This document shows, piece after piece, positions 11,116-18,328 of a stretch of 64,000 nucleotides of DNA. This DNA is from Curvibacter gracilis ATCC BAA-807 (lineage in GTDB: Bacteria; Pseudomonadota; Gammaproteobacteria; Burkholderiales; Burkholderiaceae_C). Under the pieces are notes generated by a model. That model saw only the letters and a program-made list of their open reading frames with translations. It was not told the DNA's origin and made no database searches. How positions within the stretch are numbered: position 1 is the stretch's first letter; every line of letters starts with the position of its first letter. A program made the translations under genes and the position numbers. The stretch spans positions 372,001 through 436,000 of the forward strand of contig NZ_JADZ01000006.1 in the NCBI RefSeq assembly GCF_000518645.1. Reading direction: 5' to 3'.

Positions 11116-11835
11116 TCAGCCCGCTCGGGCTGGGGGGGCTGCAGTCGCTGCAGGTGCCACGGCCCGCAGTACCGTGTCGATGACGAACTCTTCCCAATGT
11201 GCCAGCGCCTCGGGGGCCTCCAGGTCTTCGCCCAGGAAGGCCGACAGCGTGTGCCGGTTGGACATGTAGAAATAGCCGTTGGCGGCGATCAGCAGGTACA
11301 GGTCGCGGGCCGAGATGTCGAGCCGGAACAGGCCCTGGGCCTGGCCGCTGGCCAGCAACTGGCGGATGATCTCGATGGCCGGGGACGAGTACTCGCGGGC
11401 GCGCACCGACTTCACGATGTGCCGCCCCTTGTGCAGGTTCTCGGTGTTGAGCAGGGTGACGAACTCGGGGTGGCGCCGGTAGTAGCCCACCACGAAGCGG
11501 ATCACCGCCTGCAGGGCCTCCAGGGGCTGGTCGGGGCGCAGGTTGAGCTGCTCCTCGGCCTCGTTCATGCGGCGGTAGATCTCTTCGATGACCTCGATGT
11601 AGAGGCCTTCCTTGCTGCCGAAGTAGTAATAGATCATGCGGTCGAAAGACTTCGCCGCCTTGGAGATCTTCTCGACGCTGCCGCCGTCATAGCCGTAGCG
11701 GGCGAACACCTTGATGGCCGCCTTGAGGATGTTGTCCCGCGTGGTCTGGGCAGCCTGCTCACGCACGCCGACTGTGCGCCGGCCGGTGGGGCTCTTCTTC
11801 GCAGCAGTGCGGGTCTTTCTGGGGGTGGCCGACAT
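11116..11835 (-). CDS. TetR-family transcriptional regulator
   Basis: A 239-residue regulator. A basic, Lys/Arg-rich N-terminal tail (1-30) precedes the TetR DNA-binding domain (about 30-76), with NILKAAIKVFARYGYDGGSVEKISKAA and the recognition-helix sequence SFDRMIYYYFGSKEGLYIEV. The all-helical C-terminal ligand-binding and dimerisation domain follows. It lies between fpr and the enamidase gene on the same strand (62 bp before enamidase), so it is the obvious candidate regulator of the nicotinate region. Its ligand could be nicotinate or 6-hydroxynicotinate; this is inferred from context. A candidate operator is the inverted repeat at 12941-12962. Confidence 0.87.
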   Translation of the reverse strand: MSATPRKTRTAAKKSPTGRRTVGVREQAAQTTRDNILKAAIKVFARYGYDGGSVEKISKAAKSFDRMIYYYFGSKEGLYIEVIEEIYRRMNEAEEQLNLRPDQPLEALQAVIRFVVGYYRRHPEFVTLLNTENLHKGRHIVKSVRAREYSSPAIEIIRQLLASGQAQGLFRLDISARDLYLLIAANGYFYMSNRHTLSAFLGEDLEAPEALAHWEEFVIDTVLRAVAPAATAAPPARAG

Positions 11836-11891
11836 GGTGGGGTCCAGAGCAAGGGCCGGGCCAGCCCGGGCGGGCCGGCCTGGTCAGGGGG

Positions 11892-12665
11892 TCACTGTTC
11901 AGCGAAAGCGCGTTCGATCACGAAGTCGCCGGGCTTGGTGGTGTTGCCTTCCTTGAAACCACGGGCTTCCATCATGTGCTTGAGGTCGCGCAGCATTTCG
12001 GGGCTGCCGCAGATCATCACGCGGTCTTCGGCCGGGTTCAGTGCGGGCAGGCCCAGGTCGGCGGCCAGCTGGCCGTTTTCGATCACGGTGGTCACGCGGC
12101 CCTGGTGCTTGTAGGCCTCACGGGTCACGGTGGGGTAGTACTTGAGCTGCTTGCTCACCATCTCGCCGAGGAACTCGTGCTTGGGCAGCTCTTCGGTGAT
12201 GTAGTCGTGGTAGGCCAGTTCATTGACCTGGCGCACGCCGTGCACCAGCACCACTTCCTCGAACTTCTCATAGGTGTCGGGGTCGCGGATCAGGCTCAGG
12301 AAGGGGGCCAGGCCGGTGCCGGTGGACAGCATGTACAGGCGCTTGGCGGGCAGCAGGTAGTCGATCAGCAGGGTGCCGGTGGGCTTTTTGCCGACGATGA
12401 TGCTGTCGCCCACCTGGATGTGCTGCAGACGCGAGGTCAGCGGGCCGTCCTGCACCTTGATGCTCAGGAACTCGAGATGCTCTTCGTAGTTCGGGCTGAC
12501 GATGCTGTAGGCGCGCAGCAGCGGCTTGTTGTTCACGCGCAGGCCGATCATCGTGAAATGGCCGTTGGAGAAGCGCAAGCCGGGGTCGCGCGTGGTGGTG
12601 AAAGAGAAAAGACGATCGGTCCAGTGGTGGACCGTCAGCACGCGTTCTTCGTGAAAAGCACTCAT
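11892..12665 (-). CDS. fpr: Ferredoxin--NADP+ reductase
   Basis: A 257-residue FAD flavoprotein of the bacterial FNR type. The FAD-binding barrel includes LLRAYSIVSPNYEEHLEF (RxYS motif, near residue 50) and IIVGKKPTGTLL. The NADP-binding half has STGTGLAPFLSLI and CGSPEMLRDLKHM, and the C-terminus ends in FVIERAFAEQ. It exchanges electrons between NADPH and ferredoxin or flavodoxin. Fpr is often housekeeping in betaproteobacteria. Here it heads the minus-strand unit and is divergent from the 6-hydroxynicotinate reductase gene, whose E. barkeri counterpart is ferredoxin-dependent, so it may supply reduced ferredoxin to that step. Confidence 0.93.
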   Translation of the reverse strand: MSAFHEERVLTVHHWTDRLFSFTTTRDPGLRFSNGHFTMIGLRVNNKPLLRAYSIVSPNYEEHLEFLSIKVQDGPLTSRLQHIQVGDSIIVGKKPTGTLLIDYLLPAKRLYMLSTGTGLAPFLSLIRDPDTYEKFEEVVLVHGVRQVNELAYHDYITEELPKHEFLGEMVSKQLKYYPTVTREAYKHQGRVTTVIENGQLAADLGLPALNPAEDRVMICGSPEMLRDLKHMMEARGFKEGNTTKPGDFVIERAFAEQ

Positions 12666-13073
12666 GGATTTCAGATGGCAATGGTGGATAAACAGGGGCT
12701 GCCGAGGCAGTGAGGGGGCCTATTTCGGGCCCCGGCAACACCTCGAACATCGCATTCGCAACCCTCCATTGTTCCGCAAGTCGGGAAAGCCCTGGTTTTC
12801 AGGGCTTCGCCCGGCCCTTTTGAAGGGCACCGAAGCGGGGCATGGACGGGGTTCTGCATCAAAACGGGGCTCCGGGTGAGGCGGTTTTGGCACCCTTGCG
12901 GGGCACGCGAAAATACGGTTGCGGCAACAGATTCGATAGGCTACATTGTGCCGGAAATGTAGTGAATACCACATTTTTATTCGGTGAATGCTACACAAAC
13001 GGGATGGCCTTCACAAGCTGTCTTTTCGAGCCTTCGAAGTGCCCCTCAGGGGCCTGGAAATTCGGACCCCGCG
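12666..13073. other. Divergent promoter region between fpr and hnr
   Basis: This 408-bp gap holds no convincing gene. It contains two small hairpins: AAGCCCTG/CAGGGCTT at 12787-12807 and GCCCTT-TTG-AAGGGC just after it. It also contains a locally AT-rich block at 12910-13000 that includes the inverted repeat listed separately. The AT-rich block is the likely promoter zone of the plus-strand operon. An in-frame upward extension of hnr to 12984 exists but has no family similarity and no good ribosome binding site, so I treat it as leader. Confidence 0.6.
12941..12962. promoter_or_regulatory. Inverted repeat, candidate operator for the nicotinate region
   Basis: CTACATT and AATGTAG form a perfect 7-bp inverted repeat separated by 8 bp, inside the AT-rich part of the fpr/hnr divergent gap. 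Size and symmetry suit a TetR-type dimer, and a tetR gene lies in the flanking operon. Binding is inferred; no second copy was found by eye upstream of tetR itself. Confidence 0.45.
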
Positions 13074-14678
13074 ATGACTGAACACACCAAGACCGACGGC
13101 CTGCCCGGCCTCGAATCGCCAGGACTGCCACCGCTGGCCGAGCGCGCCCGCCCGCGCAATGAGCGCATGAACACCGCCAAGGTCGAATGCAATGCCTGCC
13201 CGGTGCTGTGCCAGATCTCCGAGGGCCGCGCCGGCGCCTGCGACCGCTATGCCAACCAGGGCGGCACGCTGGTGCGGCTCGACCCGGTGGTGCTGCTGCG
13301 CCGCACGCTGGAGGCTGATGAGCCGGTGCTGGTGCCTTTTGCGGGCCGAGCCGAGGACAGCGCGGGCAGCGAAGCGCCCGCCTGGTCGGGCGATCTGCTG
13401 CTGGCCGATCAGGTGTTCGTCACCGGCGTGGGCTCGTCCACCACCTACCCCGACTACAAACCGGCGCCCTTCATCGTGGGCTCGCAGGTGCAGGGCGTGG
13501 ACATGGTCACCGTGGTGACCGAGGGCATCTTCAGCTACTGCAGCTTCAAGGTGAAGATCGACACCGACCGCTTTCTGGGCGCCGAGCAGGCCAATGTGCG
13601 CTGCAAGGGCGAGGTGGTGGGTCACGTCACCACCGCCGAGTACGGCTCGCAGATGCTGTCGCTGGGCGGGGTGCACCACCTCACCGGGGGCAGCAAGAAG
13701 GAAGGGCGCATCACCGCCGAGATGATGCAGGCCCTGGGCAACAAGCAGGCGGTCGAGTTCACCATCGACGGCGGCTCGCAGATCATCATCCAGGCCGGCC
13801 GCGCACCCATCGTCAATGGCGTCGAAGAGCAGCGCATGCGCGTGGGCTGCGGCTCGGCGGCGGTGGGTATCTTCGCGCGCCAGCTGTTCGGCCTGGCCGA
13901 CGAGGTGGTGGTGGTCGACGACCACATCACCGGCGTGCTGACCGAGCACCAGGCCGGCCGCTGCCTGGACATGCGGCCCTCGGGCATCCAGATGCTGGGC
14001 CGCAAGTCCACCCCGGGACGCTACTTCCAGGTGGCCAACCCGGGCACGGGCTGGGGTGGCACCGACATCGCCGACCCGCTGGCCATCATCGAAGGCTGGA
14101 ACGCCGAGGTCGCCTGGCCCGGCCTGCGCCTGCTCATGACCAGCACCACCGGCGAGCACGCCAGCTGGTACGTGCTGGACGAGGATCTGCGCCCGGTCGA
14201 GACCGAGATGCCGGCCGAGGTGCGCCGCATCGTCGAGCGCATCGGTGAGAACTGTGAGCCTTCGCTGGCGTCGGTGCTGTTCCTGGCCGGGGCCGGCGGC
14301 AGCCTGCGCGCCGGCGTCACCGAAAACCCGGTGCTGCTCACCCGCTCCATCAAGCAGGCCCTGGTGAACGTCACCTGTGGCGGGGCGCCGGCCTATGTGT
14401 GGCCCGGCGGCGGCATCACCGTGATGGCCGATGTGCTGCGCATGCCCGACAACAGTTTCGGCACCGTGCCCACACCGGCCATCGTGGCGCCCATCGAGTT
14501 CAGCATGCGCCGCAGCGATTACGTCGCCCTGGGCGGCCATGGGGACCAGATCCGCTCCCTGGCCGAGGTGCTGTCGCGCGGCGCCTGGCACAACGAGGGC
14601 GCGCCCCAGGCCCTGCAGTGGCAACGCCAGCCCGATGCCAACCCCTGGCCCCTGGGCCGTCCGCCCCTGCTGGGCTGA
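13074..14678 (+). CDS. hnr: 6-Hydroxynicotinate reductase homologue
   Basis: A 534-residue iron-sulfur protein resembling E. barkeri Hnr, which reduces 6-hydroxynicotinate to 1,4,5,6-tetrahydro-6-oxonicotinate with reduced ferredoxin (EC 1.3.7.1). Near the N-terminus, C39, C42, C46 and C56 (VECNACPVLC and GACDRY) form a cysteine set suited to an Fe-S cluster. The rest (about 60-520) is a large conserved domain with many Gly-rich turns, such as RVGCGSAAVGIFARQLFG and GGITVMADVLRMPDNSFGTV. The start at 13074 gives MTEHTKTDG; a second Met at residue 32 is just before the cysteine motif. It is first in the plus-strand operon, divergent from fpr/tetR/enamidase, exactly the partner enzymes expected. 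Biochemical specificity is inferred. Confidence 0.82.
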   Translation: MTEHTKTDGLPGLESPGLPPLAERARPRNERMNTAKVECNACPVLCQISEGRAGACDRYANQGGTLVRLDPVVLLRRTLEADEPVLVPFAGRAEDSAGSEAPAWSGDLLLADQVFVTGVGSSTTYPDYKPAPFIVGSQVQGVDMVTVVTEGIFSYCSFKVKIDTDRFLGAEQANVRCKGEVVGHVTTAEYGSQMLSLGGVHHLTGGSKKEGRITAEMMQALGNKQAVEFTIDGGSQIIIQAGRAPIVNGVEEQRMRVGCGSAAVGIFARQLFGLADEVVVVDDHITGVLTEHQAGRCLDMRPSGIQMLGRKSTPGRYFQVANPGTGWGGTDIADPLAIIEGWNAEVAWPGLRLLMTSTTGEHASWYVLDEDLRPVETEMPAEVRRIVERIGENCEPSLASVLFLAGAGGSLRAGVTENPVLLTRSIKQALVNVTCGGAPAYVWPGGGITVMADVLRMPDNSFGTVPTPAIVAPIEFSMRRSDYVALGGHGDQIRSLAEVLSRGAWHNEGAPQALQWQRQPDANPWPLGRPPLLG

Positions 14679-14688
14679 GGCGCCCCCC

Positions 14689-15609
14689 ATGCAAGCCACC
14701 CGACAGGCCCTCGACAGCGCACGCTGGCACTTCCAGCATGGCCCCATCGACCTGGTGATCGCGGCCGAGGGCCAGGCCCAGGCCGTGGCGCAGGCGCATG
14801 AGCAGGCCTGGCAGCGCTTTCAGGGCCTGCTGGCCGAGCTGGTGGCCGAGCTGCCTGCGCTGCGCGAGCCGGTGGGGGCGCATTGCCCGCTGCAAGGCCC
14901 GGTGGCCCGCCTGATGTGGCAGGCCTGCCAGCCGCATCGCCAGCCCTTCATCACCCCCATGGCGGCCGTGGCCGGTGCCGTGGCGCAGACCGTGCTCGAG
15001 GCCTACCGCCAGCCCGGGGTGAGCCGCGCCTGGGTCAACAACGGCGGCGACATCGCCCTGCACCTGACACCGGGCCAGTCGGCCCGCGTGGGCCTGTACG
15101 CCGATCTGGCCCGGCTCGATGGTGCCCAGTTGCTGCAGGGCCTGCGGCTGGATGGCCAGCTCGACATCCCGGCCCACTGGCCGGTGCGGGGCGTGGCCAC
15201 CAGCGGCTGGCGCGGGCGCAGCTTCTCGCTGGGCATCGCCGACAGCGTCACCGTGCTGGCGGCCACCGCGGCCCAGGCCGACGCCGCCGCCACCGTGATC
15301 GCCAATGCGGTGCAGGCCGAACACCCCGCCATCGAGCGCGCCCCGGCCCACACGCTGCGCGACGACACCGACCTGGGCGCACGCCTGGTCACGGTGCAGG
15401 TGGGCCCGCTGCCCGCAGGGGTGGTGGCCGGGGCTTTGCACCAGGGCTTGAAAAAAGCGGAAGAATTGAGGGCTGCGGGGCTGGTATGGTTCGCCTTGCT
15501 CTGCTGCCAGGGGCAGAGCCAGGCCACCAAGGTGCCTGCCACCCTGGATGGCCCGGCACAGCCCTTGCCCCTGGCCGGTCCGGCCGAAGTTGGTTCAGTA
15601 TTTGCTTAA
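14689..15609 (+). CDS. UPF0280 (ApbE-like fold) protein
   Basis: A 306-residue member of UPF0280, distantly related to ApbE flavin transferases. AAVAGAVAQTVLEAY (near residue 90) and WVNNGGDIALHL (near 118) are the two family signatures, the second matching the NxGGDI motif of ApbE. The ATG begins 11 bp after the hnr stop, so the two are probably translationally linked. The C-terminal 40 residues look extra and low in conservation. No reaction is established for UPF0280. The ApbE relation suggests a role in flavin attachment or maturation of an operon flavoprotein such as Hnr, but that is speculation. Confidence 0.75.
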   Translation: MQATRQALDSARWHFQHGPIDLVIAAEGQAQAVAQAHEQAWQRFQGLLAELVAELPALREPVGAHCPLQGPVARLMWQACQPHRQPFITPMAAVAGAVAQTVLEAYRQPGVSRAWVNNGGDIALHLTPGQSARVGLYADLARLDGAQLLQGLRLDGQLDIPAHWPVRGVATSGWRGRSFSLGIADSVTVLAATAAQADAAATVIANAVQAEHPAIERAPAHTLRDDTDLGARLVTVQVGPLPAGVVAGALHQGLKKAEELRAAGLVWFALLCCQGQSQATKVPATLDGPAQPLPLAGPAEVGSVFA

Positions 15610-15630
15610 CGAAATGCACAGGCTCACAGC

Positions 15631-16272
15631 ATGATCGACATCCGACGCGTTTTCACCCATGTTGAAGAAATCCGGCACGAATTCGGGCCCCCGGCGGCCG
15701 TGCCGCTCCAGCGTGGTGCCATCGGCGCCGTGCTGACCAACCCCTTTGCCGGCCGTTACGTGGAAGACATCCTGCCCATGATGGAGGCGCTGCAGGCCGT
15801 GGGGCTGGACATGGCGCAGCGCCTGCGCGCCGCCATGGACGTGCCGGTCGAACGCATCGAGGGTTATGGCAAGGGCGCCATCGTGGGCGCGGCTGGCGAG
15901 CTGGAGCATGGCGCGCTGTGGCATGTGCCCGGTGGCTATGCCATGCGCGAGCTGCTGGGCTGGAAGGGCGACCGCGATGCCTACAAAAAGGGCCAGGCCG
16001 AGGTCAAGACCGGGCAGCCCGCCAACGCCTTGGCCATCGTGCCTTCGACCAAGAAGGTGGGTGGCCCGGGCGCGGCCCTGGATGTGCCGCTCACGCACAT
16101 CAACGCCAGCTATGTGCGCAGCCATTTCGACGCCATCGAGGTGCGCGTGCCCGGTGCGCCGCGCGCCGACGAGATCGTCTTCATCCTGGCCATGAGCACC
16201 GGAGCGCGCGTGCATGCCCGCGTCGGTGGCTTGAAGGCCGCCGACATCAGCCTGTGGGACGGTCTGCGCTGA
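15631..16272 (+). CDS. Amino acid synthesis family protein (AA_synth), copy 1
   Basis: A 213-residue soluble protein of the AA_synth family (DUF1185, PF06684), whose reaction is unknown despite its name. Family landmarks are LTNPFAGRYVEDI (near residue 32), YGKGAIVGAAGELEHGA (near 77), SYVRSHFDAIEVRVPGAPRADEI (near 158) and the C-terminal ISLWDGLR. It lies 21 bp after the UPF0280 gene and 59 bp before a second family member. Operon position suggests a catabolic step, perhaps on 2-formylglutarate or a ring intermediate. Nothing in the sequence settles this. Confidence 0.8.
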   Translation: MIDIRRVFTHVEEIRHEFGPPAAVPLQRGAIGAVLTNPFAGRYVEDILPMMEALQAVGLDMAQRLRAAMDVPVERIEGYGKGAIVGAAGELEHGALWHVPGGYAMRELLGWKGDRDAYKKGQAEVKTGQPANALAIVPSTKKVGGPGAALDVPLTHINASYVRSHFDAIEVRVPGAPRADEIVFILAMSTGARVHARVGGLKAADISLWDGLR

Positions 16273-16331
16273 GCGCCCACCCCCACCCTGCACCCACCCT
16301 GCCCAGAACACCGAGCCCGAGGAAACACCCC

Positions 16332-16916
16332 ATGTCTGCCAAGATCCGAAAAATCATCGTGCAAGTCGACGAAGTCCGCCGCGAAATGGGCCAGGACTTG
16401 CAACCGCCCGTGCGCAAGGCCCTGGCCATGGCCGTGATCGAGAACCCCTTTGCCGGCCGCTACGCCGAGAACCTGGACGAGTTGATCGCCATCGGCGAAG
16501 AGCTGGGTGGCTTGCTGGGCGAACGCTGCGTCAAGGCGCTGGGCATCACGCCGGCGCAGGCTCAGAGCTACGGCAAGGCCGCCATCGTGGGCGAGGCCGG
16601 CGAGCTGGAGCATGCCGCCGCCATCCTGCACCCCAAGCTGGGCGCGCCGCTGCGCGTGGCCGTTGAAAAGGGCGCCGCCCTGGTGCCCTCGGCCAAGAAG
16701 CTGGGCGGCCTGGGCACGGCCATCGACGTGCCCCTGGGCCACAAGGATGCCGCCTACGTGCGCAGCCATTTCGACGCCATGGAGGCGCGTGTGGCCGACG
16801 CCCCGCGTGCCAACGAGATCGTGGTGGCCGTGGTGGTCACCGACAGTGGTCGCCCGCTGGCCCGCATCGGCGGCCTGCAGGCCCATGAGATCAAGGGCCA
16901 GGACGGCTTGCGCTGA
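16332..16916 (+). CDS. Amino acid synthesis family protein (AA_synth), copy 2
   Basis: A 194-residue paralogue of the preceding gene. The same blocks recur: IENPFAGRYAENLDEL, YGKAAIVGEAGELEHAA, AAYVRSHFDAMEARV and the terminal GQDGLR. It lacks about 20 residues found in the middle of copy 1 (the LGWKGDRDAYKKG segment). Tandem but clearly diverged copies suggest a heteromeric complex or two successive reactions rather than recent duplication. Start ATG 16332 gives MSAKIRKIIVQVDEVRRE, a typical family N-terminus. Function is unknown. Confidence 0.8.
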   Translation: MSAKIRKIIVQVDEVRREMGQDLQPPVRKALAMAVIENPFAGRYAENLDELIAIGEELGGLLGERCVKALGITPAQAQSYGKAAIVGEAGELEHAAAILHPKLGAPLRVAVEKGAALVPSAKKLGGLGTAIDVPLGHKDAAYVRSHFDAMEARVADAPRANEIVVAVVVTDSGRPLARIGGLQAHEIKGQDGLR

Positions 16917-17003
16917 CCCTGACCTGCCCACCCCGGCCATCCCTTCCCCCCGCTTGTTCTGCTTTTCCGCTCATCTCACCCCCACCCCAGGAGAGCCTCC
17001 ACC

Positions 17004-18209
17004 ATGAAGCTGACCCCCCACCTCATCCGCACCACCGCCTTGTTCACCCTGACCGGCGTGCTGGGCACGGTCCACGCGGCCGATGTCATCAAGATCGGTG
17101 AAATCAACAGCTACAAGGCCCAGCCCGCCTTCCTCGAGCCCTACAAGAAAGGCATGGAGCTGGCGATCGCCGAGATCAACGCCGGTGGCGGCCTGCTGGG
17201 CAAGAAGGTCGAGCTGATCAGCCGCGACGACAACGCCAGCCCGGGCGACGCCGTGCGCGCCGCCGAAGAGCTGCTCTCGCGCGAGAAGGTGGACGTGCTG
17301 ACCGGCTCCTTCCTGTCGCACATCGGCCTGGCGCTGACCGATTTCGCCAAGCAGAAGAAAGTGTTCTTCCTGGCCGGCGAGCCGCTGACCGACAAGATCG
17401 TCTGGCAGAACGGCAACCGCTACACCTACCGCCTGCGCCCCTCCACCTACATGCAGGTGGCCATGATGGTGCCCGAGGCCGCCGCGCTCAAGAAAAAGCG
17501 CTGGGCCCTGGTGTTCCCCAACTACGAATACGGCCAGTCGGCCGCCGCCACCTTCAAGCAACTGCTCAAGGCCGCGCAGCCCGATGTCGAGTTTGTGGCC
17601 GAGCAGGCGCCCCCGCTGGGCAAGGTCGATGCCGGCTCGGTGGTGCAGGCCCTGGCCGATGCCAAGCCCGATGCGGTGTTCAACGTGCTGTTTGGTGCCG
17701 ACCTGTCGAAGTTCGTGCGCGAGGGCAACACCCGCGGCCTGTTCGAAGGCCGCTCGGTGGTCAGCCTGCTGACCGGCGAGCCCGAGTACCTCGACCCGCT
17801 CAAGGACGAAGCCCCCAACGGCTGGATCGTCACCGGCTACCCCTGGTACGGCATCCAGACGCCTGAACACAAGGCCTTCCTGAGCGCCTACCAGGCCAAG
17901 TTCAACGACTACCCGCGGCTGGGCTCCATCGTGGGGTACAGCGCCATCAAGTCGCTGGCTGAAGGCATCAAGAAGGCCGGCAGCACCGACACCGAAAAGC
18001 TGGTGGTCTCGTTCAAGGGCCTGCAGGTGCCCACCCCGTTTGGCCGCATCACCTACCGCACCGAGGACAACCAGTCGACCATGGGCGGCTTCATCGGCCA
18101 CACCAAGAACGAAGGCGGCAAGGGCGTGATGGTGGACTACCGTTACCTCGATGGTGCCAAGTTCCAGCCCAGCGCTGAGGAAGTCAAGAAAATGCGTCCG
18201 GCCGACTGA
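17004..18209 (+). CDS. ABC transporter substrate-binding protein, branched-chain amino acid type
   Basis: A 401-residue periplasmic binding protein of the LivJ/type I (Peripla_BP_6) family. The signal peptide (about 1-25, ending VHAA) is followed by the mature start DVIKIGEINSYKAQP, the segment ISRDDNASPGDAVRAAEELL (near 73) and alternating beta-alpha lobes. These binding proteins capture diverse carboxylates and aromatics as well as amino acids. Position within the nicotinate operon, with its own permease and ATPases directly downstream, suggests that the ligand is nicotinate, nicotinamide or a breakdown product. Specificity is inferred. Confidence 0.9.
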   Translation: MKLTPHLIRTTALFTLTGVLGTVHAADVIKIGEINSYKAQPAFLEPYKKGMELAIAEINAGGGLLGKKVELISRDDNASPGDAVRAAEELLSREKVDVLTGSFLSHIGLALTDFAKQKKVFFLAGEPLTDKIVWQNGNRYTYRLRPSTYMQVAMMVPEAAALKKKRWALVFPNYEYGQSAAATFKQLLKAAQPDVEFVAEQAPPLGKVDAGSVVQALADAKPDAVFNVLFGADLSKFVREGNTRGLFEGRSVVSLLTGEPEYLDPLKDEAPNGWIVTGYPWYGIQTPEHKAFLSAYQAKFNDYPRLGSIVGYSAIKSLAEGIKKAGSTDTEKLVVSFKGLQVPTPFGRITYRTEDNQSTMGGFIGHTKNEGGKGVMVDYRYLDGAKFQPSAEEVKKMRPAD

Positions 18210-18221
18210 GTTCGGTTCACG

Positions 18222-18238
18222 CTCGACTGACTGTCGAG
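18222..18238 (+). other. Small stem-loop between binding-protein and permease genes
   Basis: CTCGAC and GTCGAG pair around a 5-nt loop just after the binding-protein stop codon. No T-tract follows, so it is not a full terminator. Hairpins at this position often stabilise the upstream message and lower read-through to the permease. Confidence 0.35.
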
Positions 18239-18328
18239 TGAAGGTCGGGTGATCAACGCGGCGCCGCGGGCGCCGCCGTCCCCTGGCGGGCAGAGCCGCC
18301 GGAGGTGACACGTCCTGAGGGTTTTGGC

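Noticed and set aside
12984-13073. A 30-codon N-terminal extension of 6-hydroxynicotinate reductase
   Set aside because: The segment lies in the AT-rich promoter zone, lacks a ribosome binding site and shows no conserved residues; ATG 13074 is preferred.
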